Shown in pieces: positions 45,442-55,724 of a DNA stretch of 64,000 nucleotides. Origin of the DNA: Diphasiastrum complanatum (lineage: Eukaryota; Streptophyta; Lycopodiopsida; Lycopodiales; Lycopodiaceae). The stretch's first letter is position 1; the number at the start of each line of letters is the position of its first letter. A program made the position numbers and the translations under genes. Where the stretch lies: NCBI GenBank assembly GCA_029204225.1, contig CM055106.1, forward strand, positions 815,711 through 879,710. The letters are read 5' to 3'. The notes beneath the pieces are model-generated. The model saw only the letters and a list, made by a program, of their open reading frames with translations, was not told where the DNA came from and did not search any database.

Positions 45442-45915
45442 TGTTAGTGTCAAGCAAAATAAGAGATGTGTTTGTTGACGTCAGCAATCTGCCTTCACCA
45501 CCTTTTCTATTTGGCGAGCCCATGCATTCGTTTCTTGGCTTGTAGGCGCTATAAAGGATAGGCACGTAGAGGATTACTGCAATCAATCCAAACCGTAGAA
45601 CTAGCTTTGTATTCTCATCCGTTTCCTATGTGGCGATCCCAGACATTCGTTTCTTGGCATGTAGGCGCTCCTCCTTTTCCTATAAAAGAGAGGCATGTAG
45701 AGGATTACTACAATCAATCCAAACAGCAGAACTAGTTTTGTATTCTCATCCGTTTTACATTCTATGTAAGTCTTTGTTTTAGCAACTTTCTTGTTGTTCT
45801 ATCTCTTTGCATTTGGATGGATATAACGTAGGAAGTTAACAGTCTTTATTGTTCTATCTCTCTCTGCCTGCGCTCCCTTGGTTTCTAGCAGCTGATCTTC
45901 TCATATCATCCAACA
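45442..45915 (+). repeat. TRIM-like element: 3' LTR with internal duplication
   Basis: 474 bases. About 105 bases longer than the 5' LTR because the block from CCTATGTGGCGATCCCA to GTATTCTCATCCGTTT is present twice in tandem. Confidence 0.82.
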
Positions 45916-46049
45916 AGCCCTTCAAGCAACCAACGCTGGCTTTATGACGTTGCCTTCCAAGCTCCTCTTGCTTCGTCCTTCAAGCAAATGCTCGCTTCTC
46001 AACGTCAATACAACCACCACAGAGCTACCACTCCACGGACTTCGTATAC

Positions 46050-46314
46050 ATGTATATTATATACAACATTACAGCATGCTTGCCAGGATAGCTTAATCCG
46101 GAATCCTGCCAAGAAGATCCTTTATTTGGTCACTCACCTTATAAAGTTAAGCACTTGACCGATAAAACTTGTGCCACTTTAATAACTAGGTCAGACCACT
46201 ACTGTATGTGGTCATCGATCGCCTATTTACAGGTCCTATGTTATGTTTACACTTGGTCTGTGACCAGTGACCTATGCACAGATCCAGATATATATTGGGC
46301 ATAACTCCCAACAC
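46050..46314 (-). repeat. Possible LTR remnant
   Basis: The minus strand begins TGTTGGGAGTTATGCCC at 46,314, a typical plant copia LTR start. The other end and any duplication are not clear. The piece directly borders the coding fragment at 46,317. Confidence 0.35.
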
Positions 46315-46316
46315 GA

Positions 46317-46664
46317 ATGAGTTTGCCTCCATCATGTTTGATTTTATCATGTGAATTGCATTTCCACGGTGGTTCTGTGATCGTTCATACTCTTCCTACT
46401 CGCGTGCAGCTTAGTGCAAAGGTAGAAGCAATGATCGCACGACCAGTACAAATCGTAAGTAAAAAAGGTCACAATAAAGAAAACTTTCTTAAACTAAACT
46501 ATGAGGACGTCTTGAGTGCCTGGTCAGATCGAGGATGCTTTTGGACAGACGGTCAATGGCCCCAGACTGTTCCTCCCGACTCTACGTCACATTCAAACTT
46601 CATTGGAGACGGGGCCTGTAGCTCAGAGGATCAGAACGAATTATTTGTATCATCATTTGAATAG
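46317..46664 (+). pseudogene. Exon-like fragment resembling a CCT-motif (CMF) transcription factor
   Basis: A 115-codon plus-strand frame with the block FLKLNYEDVLSAWSDRG, then WTDGQ and PQTVPPDS (46,490-46,590). This combination is characteristic of the region upstream of the CCT motif in plant CIA2/ASML2-like CMF nuclear proteins. The CCT motif itself (a basic RxxRYxEKRxxR-type block) was not found in the next 600 bases, and no promoter or earlier exon is evident on the left, where an LTR-like end lies 2 bases away. Only one exon or a captured/pseudogene piece is therefore present. The residues before about 46,440 have no recognised homology and may be intron or upstream sequence. The family assignment is from memory of the motif and should be treated as moderate. 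Confidence 0.45.
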
Positions 46665-47340
46665 CAACCAATTCCTCTTCTGCTTCTGGCTCCATTCGTA
46701 GCTCAGTCTGCAGCTTTCGCGATATGATCTCTTCGATTACTAGCTAATTGCTGCAATCAGAAATTCAATTCCAACGATTCAATTCCAGAGTGAAGGTTCG
46801 ATTTCAAGTGGAACAGGCGATGAAGATAGTGGAGCTGCTACAAATACGAAAGAAGGCAAGTAGAAGAAGTAGAGGTTTATCGAAGATGAGAGAGCGAGAG
46901 AGTCTAGCGCAATACATGGTGAATTGGGAGTTTGGCCTATCGATAATTTTCTGAAGGCCATAAAACAAAAACGTCTAATGCAAGCGATAAACAAGCATTG
47001 CAAAAGCAACCCGAATCTTCAACACTGAAAGTATGTAAATCCTTATCATCCAATTCAAGAAAAGCCTGTAATCAATGTAATCAACAGAACGTGAAACTCT
47101 TTGAAACCATGTAACGTACCAGCTAATCTGAATTGTTAGGCGCATGCTTGAGCGCCTCCTCGCATGCTCAGAAAACAGCCCGTCATCAAAGTATTCAAAG
47201 TAGATTTGTGGGAGCGAAATTACATGGAATGGAATTCAAAGGTTGGATTTCAAACGAATACTTTGAAAAGGACCGCAAAGGCTATGAAAATGACAGAGTA
47301 TATTACACAACAATAGCCCATAGAACATAGAAAGCGATTG
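46665..47340. other. No gene recognised
   Basis: Short open frames on both strands without recognisable features. It could include introns or 3' sequence of the CMF-like fragment. Confidence 0.4.
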
Positions 47341-47580
47341 TAACAACGAATGTCACCCATAATATCTGCCCGCCGCCACAGCTGGAGTATCACGTCAATA
47401 GTTCTGCTCTACCAACATTCATTGGGTTTGCACACCACAGGCTCCCCCAGCACACGTCAGTATCAGTAGCTCCGCCGCCACCACCTTAACTTCTTGCATA
47501 TCATGTTCTCTGGGAAGAGCGTCCCACATGTATCAGGGCTGGCCGTCGATTTGTTGCACATGTGAAGATCACAATATGAC
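47340..47580 (+). repeat. Dispersed repeat, copy 2
   Basis: Diverged relative of 43,860-44,180, sharing the GCCGCCACAG, AACATTCATTGGGTTTGCACACCA and AACTTCTTGCATATC blocks. Confidence 0.55.
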
Positions 47581-47620
47581 ACATGGGTCTCTTTCACCAA
47601 GGAGCTTAAAGTTGGCCAGA

Positions 47621-47703
47621 GGCACCGTGCCATATGTATCATGCCTGACCATCGATTGACTGGCACCGTGCCATATGTATCATGCCTGACCATCGATTGA
47701 CTG
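47621..47703 (+). repeat. 41-bp perfect tandem duplication
   Basis: Two copies of a 41-base unit beginning GGCACCGTGCCATATG and ending CATCGATTGACT, at 47,621 and 47,662. Confidence 0.9.
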
Positions 47704-47799
47704 TACATGTGAGGTTCATAGTATGCCACATGGCTAGTCTCTTTGAGCAACGAGCTTAAAGTTGCCATAGGACAAAATTGTAAGGACAAAATTGTAAAG

Positions 47800-48775
47800 A
47801 ACAAAGACTACAAACAGCAAACGAGAGCATAAAGCCCACGCAAACTAAGAAGCCAGACTAGTAACTCAGTCTGAGAAAACCAGCCAAAGAAAAACAGCCA
47901 AACCTAACAAATCAAACTCAGAAAAAAAAAAAACCAGCAGAAAAGGTAACTGAAAAGAAACCAAAGGTAAAGAGAACCAACCAATTCTGAAGCCATAACA
48001 TACGCCAACACAACAGCGAAATGAAGAGCACCACCAATGAGCAAAGAACCAGAACCACATCAACCAACTGAAAGCACAGGAAGCAACAAGAATAAAAGAA
48101 GCGCCACAGCTAGAAACATTTAGAAGGTTAAATCATTATACAAAAATGCCAAAACAAAAGAGAGAGTTCAAACAAAGGCAATTCACAAAAAGATAACACA
48201 TGAGCACGAAAGCAGCCAACAGAGCTAGCAAGCAACAGAGGAGGGAAGACCACTAAGAAGGAAAACCAAGCACAAAGCCAACACCAGGTAAGACCACAAA
48301 AAACCACAACAAAGGCACATAGAAACAAAAGTAACATCAACAGAAAGAAAAACAAACAAAGGCAAAGATAACAAACCTTAACATTAGCCATTATCGAAAT
48401 CACCCACAAGAAGAAAGAAGAGCACCAGCCTACAGCCCAGCACCCAAACCGCAGCCCCCAACAGAGGACAAAGGAAGCCACCAACAGTAAGAAAGTGGTG
48501 CAAACCTCACAGAGCAGAGGGATGCTCCACCTTCAGCACCAAAAAACAGAAGGAAAAGATAGAAACGAACCTCAACTGAGAAAGGCAAAACAAGCTAGAA
48601 AAATAGCCAAAGCCTCTGGCCATTCATAAGGGCAAAACAACCGCCAAGCAAAATCCACACTACAGTCAGTAGCAGACCGCCGCTAAACCACAGAGAGAGA
48701 AATCAGACTTGAAACACAGTCAAGCGCGTAGAGACGTCGAGCTAAGGAAAACGAGAGAGAGAGAGAGAGAGAGAG
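47800..48775. other. Strongly strand-skewed, A/C-rich DNA without a recognised gene
   Basis: Nearly 1 kb in which the plus strand is rich in A and C and poor in T and G runs, ending in a (GA)n stretch at 48,750-48,775. Minus-strand frames here give only hydrophobic Leu/Phe/Cys-rich low-complexity translations, so I do not call them genes. It could be the 5' region of a LINE or a pyrimidine-rich transcript leader. Confidence 0.45.
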
Positions 48776-49149
48776 ATGTTAATAGCATATTTTACTGGGC
48801 TTATAGCAAAACCAATCACAATGATATCATGAATCAAGTGGTTGATTTATTTTAACGTATTCTTTTTCCATTTCTTTATTATGCATTTTATTTTGAAATT
48901 TGTATTTTATAATTTTAGGTATGTGCCACAAATTCTTTTGTGTGTAGAGTCCTACTTTTGAAAGTAGGAAAGTCTCGCAATAAGTATCTTTATTGTAGGT
49001 ATTTCTTTTCTTTTCTTTTCTTTCTTTTTACACACTTTGGATGGATATCGATAAACCAAACAAAAGTGGAACATGCAAATTTGTATAAAGTGTTGATCTT
49101 TATGTATGTAGGAATACACACATGGGCAAATGAATGCCACACAATCGAG

Positions 49150-49739
49150 TCCATATCCAAGACCTCCTCATTCAAGTCGCTGTGTAAGAAGGCGGTCTTT
49201 TCATCCACTATATGGATCTTGAGACTGTATGTTGCTGCATATGCAAATAGCAGGCGTAAGGACGAATGCTTTATGACTGGAGGAAAAGTTTCAGTATAGT
49301 CAACACCATACTTCTGAGAGAAACCTTTTGCTACCAATCTGGCCTTGTGTTGTGATATGTTGCCATCAGGTCCATACTTGTATTTGAAATTGAAAACCCA
49401 TTTGCACTTTACAGTCTTCATGTCTGCTGGTGATGGCTCCAGATTCTAGACATTGTTCTGCTCCATGGAATTTATCTCGTCTTCCATCGCTTTAATCCAC
49501 TTGCCCTTATCTGGACAACTGATAGCTTCCTCGTGTTTGAGGTTCTCCGCCAAATCCATAGATTCTTCTGATACAAAAGATGAGCTGTCAGAGACAAATC
49601 TGACTGGTGCTCTTCTTTCTTGTGTGGATCTTCTTGGAGTGTTTGTAGTCAGATTGACGGTCTTGCCTTTGTCAAGTCTCTTGCCTTTGCTGACTGCTGA
49701 GCTGTGGTGAGTAGTTGGTGTTCTAGGTATAGGTTGCAC
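49150..49739 (-). pseudogene. Copia element E: RT N-terminal part
   Basis: The minus strand encodes the linker (TTNTPRRSTQERRAPVRF, MEDEINSMEQN), KCKWVFNFKYKYGPDGNI, HKARLVAKGFSQKYGVDY and HIVDEKTAFLHSDL (first catalytic Asp region, with D-E in place of the usual D-V). At about 49,150 the homology ends abruptly, so YVDD and RNase H are absent. One stop lies between linker and RT. Confidence 0.85.
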
Positions 49740-49980
49740 GTCTTGTTGCTTGTCATTTGAACAGTCACTCTATCCATCTTGAATTTGAACATCTGCTTCT
49801 AGATTCTCAAGATCCGCTCTCTCTGTTGATGTTGGCAGGTCATAATAGCCTCTGGTCAGGACTTCGTAGCCGACTGGATCTCCATCAGCCATTGTCTTTT
49901 ACTCATCGAATCTGATGTCTCTGACAGTCTTGAACTGTCTACTATCAAGCATGTATATCCTATAGTATGATGAATGAACA

Positions 49981-50757
49981 TCATATCCTACCCTGCTCCA
50001 CCTTTTCATCCAGCTTCTTTCTTTTCTGATCTGGAATGTGGGCATATGCAATGCATCCAAAAATACGCACATGTGTCAGACTTGGTTTGTTGCCCCACCA
50101 AACCTCGTGTGGCGTGGTATGTGCAACACTGGATTTACCTATCATGTTCTGCAAGTAGTTGGTTGTAGCTACTGCTTTAGCCCATAAAAATTTTGATGCC
50201 TTTGAATAGGCCATCATGGATCTTGCAGCTTCCATGAGGGTCTGATTTCTCCTCTCTATCACACCATTGTGTCGTGGTGTATAGGCTGTAGTCTTCAAGT
50301 GAAGTGTGTCTTTACTAGTACAATATTTTGCAAAACGTTTGGAGACATATTCTCCTCCTCTGTTCATTCTCAGCTGCTTCACCTTCTTGGCAGTCCATTT
50401 CTCAGCCCAATTCACGAACTCTATGAATTTGTCCAGGGCCTCTGACTTGTTGTGGATAAAGTACACAGCTACAAACTTGCTAAAGTCGTCAATAAAAGAA
50501 TTGTAATACTTTGAACTTCCCAGGGAGACCACATCAAACGGTCCATAGATGTCAGAGTGTACCAGTTTTAGGAGTTCTTTCGTTCTGAAAGAGTCCTTGA
50601 ATGGTATATGTGACATCTTGTCTTTGTTACAAGCATTGCAAGACTTCAAGCATGCTGCATCTTTGATATTGACTCTAGTGAATGCTCCGCTTTGGCTAGC
50701 ATTGTATAGAGCAACTGTATCCATGTGATACAGCATCTTGTGCCATACAATATTCAT
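49981..50757 (-). pseudogene. Copia element E: integrase
   Basis: A 258-codon open frame. The zinc region is damaged (WHKMLYHM...CNACNKDK). The core has LVHSDIYGPF (first Asp), FIDDFSKFVAVYFI, LRMNRGGEYVSKRF (second catalytic position is Asn where Asp is expected) and YTPRHNGVIERRNQTL (Glu), and it ends with FGCIAYAHIPDQKRKKL. A degenerate connecting part fills 49,740-49,980. Inactive if the Asn is real. Confidence 0.85.
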
Positions 50758-51163
50758 TGATTTGTTGATCTGGTGAGCTTGAAGGTACTCGGATCCTGAG
50801 GTGATACAGATTTCTCTTTCGCTTTCCTATGGTAATGAGTTGAGTGGTTGTGGATTCAACCGCATAGCGGGTATCGCCTTCAAAGGTGATTGTCAGTCCT
50901 GCATCTACCATCTTAACAACAGGTAATAGGTCCTTATGAAGAGTGGGCACGTATAGAGTACCATCAAGACTTCTGTCTCTTCCTTTGGTGCTTAACCACA
51001 GTGCTCCAATTCCACTGACTTTGTGTCTGGAACCATCTTCCAAGATTATATATCTAGAAGATTCAGATTCTTGATAATCAGTGATCATGTGCCTTGTTGC
51101 CACAAAGTGTGACGTTGCACCTGAATCAAGAATTATTTCTTGTGTATCTAAAGTTGATGTCAC
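50696..51163 (-). pseudogene. Copia element E: protease
   Basis: The minus-strand retropepsin has ILDSGATSHFVATRHM at the active site and LDGTLYVPTLHKDLLPV in the C-terminal lobe, then RNLYHLRI leading to the integrase zinc region. The active-site DSGA is intact. Its end overlaps the integrase frame, so a frameshift lies near 50,750. Confidence 0.82.
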
Positions 51164-51171
51164 ACAAACAT

Positions 51172-51660
51172 CTAAACACAGTAGGCTGCTGGTTTCTTGC
51201 CGTTGTTGGCTCTTTCTTCGGCCATCTTGGAGGACTCGGGTTCCTCCTCGTAGGATGAGCTATTGTCACTCTCTTGTCTGCTCTGAGCTTTCTTATTTCT
51301 GGGATTTTGGTTGCAGTCTACGTGACCCTTCTTGTGATAGTGGATGCATTCTATATTTGGATTTAGCCAGCACTTATCAACAATGTGACCTTCTCGTGTG
51401 CATCTCGTGCAGGTCTTCTTCTCACCATCTTGTTGTCTCAACTTATTTCTACTCTTCCATTTGTTTTCTTTGGCTCTCTTTGATTGTTGCTTTTGATCTT
51501 GTCTTTGGTTTGACTCCCTCTTAGGCTTGAAATTCTTTTTTTGCTTCTCTCTGTTGTTGTAGAGAGCTTGATCAGAGCTATCCTTGTCATCAAGGTATTC
51601 AGAGGCTTCCACCTCTTCTCTAATCTTGACTATAGCCTTCTCAAGGGCCATCTATGGATC
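51172..51660 (-). pseudogene. Copia element E: gag C-terminal part
   Basis: Minus strand: a Lys/Gln-rich stretch, then a zinc knuckle CTRCTREGHIVDKC and a second degenerate one (CIHYHKKGHVDC). An acidic Ser-rich end follows. The capsid part of gag is missing upstream of 51,660, where repeats begin. Confidence 0.75.
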
Positions 51661-51739
51661 TTTAGCAAGCTACCTTATGCCCATTGCACAATGCCTTCAT
51701 GCTGCAGACCTTCGCATTTTGTCAAAAGCACACTTTCGC

Positions 51740-52150
51740 GATTTTAAGGGTAGTGTCGCTTTTTCAAGGGCAGTGTCGCGCTTTTTAGAAAGGCGAAAAA
51801 AAAAATCGACAGGCCTAAAAAACTTTTCTAAGACATTTGGAGACAGTGTCACTTTTTTTCGAAGGGTGAAAAAGTTGACAATAGGGTAGAAATCAGTTCT
51901 AAGGTCAGCGTCGCATTTCTAAGGGCAAGTGTCGCTATTTTTTGAAAGGCAAAAAATGCGACAGTAGGCCAGAAAATATTTCCGAGGCACTTAAAGACAG
52001 TGTTGCCTTTTTTTCGAAAGGCGAAAAAGTCGACAGTAGGCCTAAAACTTTTTGAAGGCATTTTGTGACACAGTCGTCTTTTTCGCAAAAATGTAAAAAA
52101 TGTGACAGTGTCAGGAAACTTGGCCAGAATCAATTTCTAAGTGTTTTTGA
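51740..52150 (+). repeat. Hairpin-rich tandem repeat (about 75-85 bp units)
   Basis: Five to six diverged units, each with a CAGTGTCGCTTTTT-like start, CGAAAGGCGAAAAA and GTCGACAGTAGGCC (e.g. 51,748; 51,768; 51,842; 51,924; 51,995; 52,068). Within a unit, CGACTTTTTCGCC-type and complementary stretches can pair. Confidence 0.75.
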
Positions 52151-52329
52151 CTTAAGGATGAATTTTTCTCATGACCCAAAAATGGGAACTGTGCGACAAA
52201 ATAGTTCAAAAATGCAGACTGTGAAACAGTTCAAAATGCACAGTCGCAAAAAATAGCAAAGGAAAAACTAAGGAAAATGCTAAGGCTTTGAAAGATAGAA
52301 ACTCTTAGTTTCTTCAATCGCCCGTCAAC

Positions 52330-52866
52330 AACGGGCTTTTCGACGTTGCATCCAACGAGTTGCATCTGACGAGTTACATCCGACGAGTTACATCTGACAC
52401 AAATCATACACAAATCATCGGAGACCATCTTCCACATAAATCACACACCACATTGAACACAAATCATACACACAAATCCACACACACGGATACACACACA
52501 CACACACACACACACATATCATCAGACACCTGCCATCGGCGGGCACACTACGCTAGACTACCCACCCGCATGCACAAGTATATGCACTCGCATGAATATA
52601 CACACATACATAAACACATGCACTCACGTACATATACACACACATCGGCCACCCGTCAACGACCATCGGCTTTCCTCTTGAACCATCGGCCGCCATCCAA
52701 ATCATCGGCCATCATTTGAGATATATATATGCCCGACGAGCATATATACTAAAAATGTCATCCATTTGCAAAAGGAAAAGCTAAATAGGTATGGTAAAGA
52801 AAACACAGCCTCCAAAAATACATAAACAGTTTTTGTGGGTATGATCACATACGCACTCATACACAT

Positions 52867-52901
<35 letters not shown>

Positions 52902-53952
52902 CACACCTAAAAGCACACACCTGCACACATGTCAAAGTGTCGAAGCTTCATGTCGAAACCACTGAAAACACCACTCCCCAAATTGACTGGCCGACAAAAT
53001 TTTGGCCGCATCTGATTATGTCCACCTTCAATCATCAATCGCCCGCTCTGAGCATTATCCACATGTCTCGATCAGTGACCACAAGCCGCCACCTAGATCG
53101 TCGGCCACCCATTGCCCCCGTCATAATTGGCCGACAAATACCATCCGACATTGCATCCAACGAGTTACATCTGATGTTGCATCTGACGAGTTACATCCTA
53201 GAGTTACATCCGACGAGTTACATCTGACATTGATCCGACGAGTTACATCCGATGATTTGTATCCGATGAGTTACATCCGACGAGTTACATCCGAGAAGTT
53301 ACATCTGACGTTGCATCCGTTACATCCGATGACTTACATCTGAAGTTGCATCCGATGAGTTGCATCCAACGAGGTACATCCGACAAGTTGCATCCGATGA
53401 GTTGCATCGCACACATTTCATACTAACACATTCTCTGTCGCCTTTGACCTCAAGCCGCCCATCATCGATGGGCTTACCCACCCATCCGGCTGATCACTTA
53501 CCATAGACATTCGGCTGATCACTTACCTCAAACATTCGACTGATCACTTACCACAGATATCCGGCTGATCACTTACCACAGACATTCAGCTGATCGCTTA
53601 CCTAAAACATTCAGCTGATCACTTAAATTACACACACCATTGGACACAAATCATCGGACACCATCGACCACATAAATCACACACACCATCGGACACAAAT
53701 CATACACATGCACACACATAAATCACACACATGCACACCTAAAAAGCACACACTTGCACACATGTCAAGGTGTCAAAATTTCATGTCAATGCATGTCGAA
53801 ACCATTCAAAACACCACCCCCCAAATGACTAGCCGACAAAATTTTGGCCTCATCTAATTATGTCCACCTTCAATCATCAATCACCCGCTCTGAGCATCAT
53901 CCACACGTCTCAACCACAAGCCGCCACCTAGATCGTCGGCCGCCCATTGCCC
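52330..53952 (+). repeat. Mixed minisatellite and (CA)n region
   Basis: No gene seen. It contains: a roughly 15-bp motif ACATCCGACGAGTT, many copies at 53,140-53,410 and a few at 52,360-52,400; a roughly 27-bp unit GGCTGATCACTTACC, about 6 copies, 53,488-53,630; (CA)n runs at 52,493-52,516 and 52,868-52,899; and a duplicated block of about 230 bases (52,880-53,120 against 53,720-53,952) sharing CGACAAAATTTTGGCC and CATCAATC-CCCGCTCTGAG. Confidence 0.8.
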
Positions 53953-54689
53953 TGTGAAGAATTGAAAAAGATTATCTATGTTAGATATAGGGGTCTTATG
54001 TTTTTTACATCAAGCATCTAGGTGTAGGATGTTGATAGGAATAAATTTGGCATAGATGGCAAATTATGCATTTCCACTTGTAATGCCACTATTGAGCCAA
54101 AATAGAGTAAGAGGCTAAACACTTTCTAATTAGAGTGTAGACAAGTGTAAAGTTTTTGTTTGATGAATTCCAAGAGGTCCAATAGGATTTAGAGGTGGAA
54201 CCTTGTGAGGTCCAATAGGAAATTGAGGTGTGCTTGAATATAGTCCAATAAAATTAAGAGGTGCATAGATCAATGATCCAATAGGATCAAGAGGTGACAA
54301 AATATGGTCCAATCATAGTTAAGCATAGTGGTAGCTCATGGACCTACTAGTATCATTGTACTCCTCATTTTGAATGTAATTGATTTGGTGATTTCATGGA
54401 TTTTGTGAGTTATTGGATTTCTAGCTTTCTCTCTCTACCCGAGAGCTCATGATGCATTTTCTCTCTCTACCCGAGGAGAGCAGCTTGTTTTTACTTAGAT
54501 TATTTTTTGAATAATTCCCACACGTGTGAGTGAGAGTTGGAAGTGATTGAATGCATGTAGTAGTGTGTTTTTGCCATAGGATTCAAGATTGATCTTGAAT
54601 CTCAATCTAGTCTTGATCTTGGTGCATCTACACACCTTAGGAGATCACAAGTACATGTAGTGGACAGTCCACACGTGTGAAATTCAACA
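53953..54689 (+). repeat. copia-1 5' LTR
   Basis: 737 bases, TGTGAAG...TTCAACA. It includes four imperfect copies of a CCAATAGGA-x-GAGGTG motif (about 54,176-54,300), a duplicated TTTCTCTCTCTACCCGAG block (about 54,428-54,476), and CACACGTGTG at 54,519 and 54,670. Confidence 0.93.
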
Positions 54690-54702
54690 TGGTATCAGAG
54701 CC
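54690..54702 (+). promoter_or_regulatory. copia-1 primer-binding site
   Basis: TGGTATCAGAGCC, adjacent to the LTR with no spacer; complementary to initiator Met-tRNA. The leader runs from here to 55,444 and contains no recognised gene. Confidence 0.93.
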
Positions 54703-55444
54703 TACCTAAGGTTACCATGCATTTTGATCCATCTAAGTGAAAAATTTTCATCAATCTTGAGCTAGAAGTTGTCAAGGCCCATTTTCCTAGCTATCTTGTT
54801 CAATCTTGGATCAAAAGAGATCAAAAGGACATTGATTAGGTCTGACCTGGTACTGTACGGAATCAGGTGCTCAAACACGTGTGAGGAACATCCAATTTCA
54901 GTTTGGAAGTTCTCTCTCATGTTTGATCCATTTATCTTGCTTGATAGCTTGTTTTGAAGCTATTTTTGTCTAGTTTCTGTTGCAATTAGTTTCATTCCAT
55001 TTGGTTGAGCCAATCAAAAGTTATAAGGTTTTGAAGAAGGTTAGGTAGGGCACCTAGACCTAGGTGGACACATTTGGTTGGTCAAGAGATTGCTTGGTTG
55101 ATCCAAAATCACAGTTGTATGCTTGCCAATCTCATCTATATGTGATCTAGGCACTGTTTTGAGATCTTAGCCATTTTGTTTCATGCAATATCATTGTATT
55201 TGAGTCAAATTTGGTTTCTTAGTGTATTTCACACGTGCTAAGAGTGTTAGATCCTAACTTTGCCTATACTCCATCACTTGATGTGAAATAGATCTTGTTT
55301 TAGAGAGATTTGAGTAGCTAGTGAGAATCAATTCACAAATTGTTGTAAGATCTTTCATAGGAGGAGATAGTACTCAATTATTGGATCCTATTGAAAGTGT
55401 GTAACAACATTTATTGTTCATCAATTGAGTTTTCTTCACTTCAA

Positions 55445-55724
55445 ATGTCTTCAATGGGTTCATCCTTGTTGGAACCAAGTGAAAGATTGACCACTTCAAA
55501 CTATTCAATTTGGAAAATGAGGATGGAGTCCATCTTGATCCTTTAAGATGTGATGGACATTGTTCTTGGCCTTGAAGAAGAACCTCAAGTTCTTCAAGAT
55601 GTTCAAAAATACAAGACGAGAGCTAGGATGGTTCTCCACTACATTAAGATGAATGTCTCTAATGAGATATTGAGGGAGATAGGTACTTGTACAACAACCA
55701 AAGAAGCTTGGGATTGTCTCAAGG
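55445..55724 (+). pseudogene. copia-1 gag N-terminal part (stop and small deletion)
   Basis: Begins MSSMGSSLLEPSERLTTSNY with the typical IWKMRMESIL gag block. TAA at 55,544 ends the first 33 codons (SILILxDVMDI); an ATG follows two codons later in the same frame, and the frame continues through EIGTCTTTKEAWDCLK. A deletion of roughly 40 bases at about 55,722, by comparison with the copy at 28,815, shifts the frame into the long ORF that follows. The TAA falls at the same codon as the TAG at 28,739. Confidence 0.8.

Larger units (their letters stand above)
44296..45915 (+). mobile_element. Small non-coding LTR element (TRIM-like)
   Basis: Two direct LTRs (44,296-44,663, 368 bases; 45,442-45,915, 474 bases) start TGTTGG/TGTTAG and end CCAACA. 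They enclose 778 bases without a recognisable gene. The purine tract GTGGGAGGGA (45,431-45,440) lies one base before the second LTR, as a polypurine tract should. Flanking 5-mers are GGCCC and AGCCC, a target duplication with one mismatch. At 1.6 kb with no coding region, it fits terminal-repeat retrotransposons in miniature. I could not assign the primer site (AAGGTTATAGGCCC follows the first LTR). Orientation is taken from the polypurine tract. Confidence 0.8.

Noticed and set aside
48128-48484. 118-codon minus-strand hydrophobic ORF that looks like a membrane protein
   Set aside because: The hydrophobicity follows from the T/G-rich strand composition; frames on the same strand nearby look the same and no family is recognised.
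53140-53410. Regularly spaced short repeats as a possible CRISPR array
   Set aside because: Units are near-contiguous minisatellite copies without constant-length unique spacers, in plant nuclear DNA, with no cas genes.
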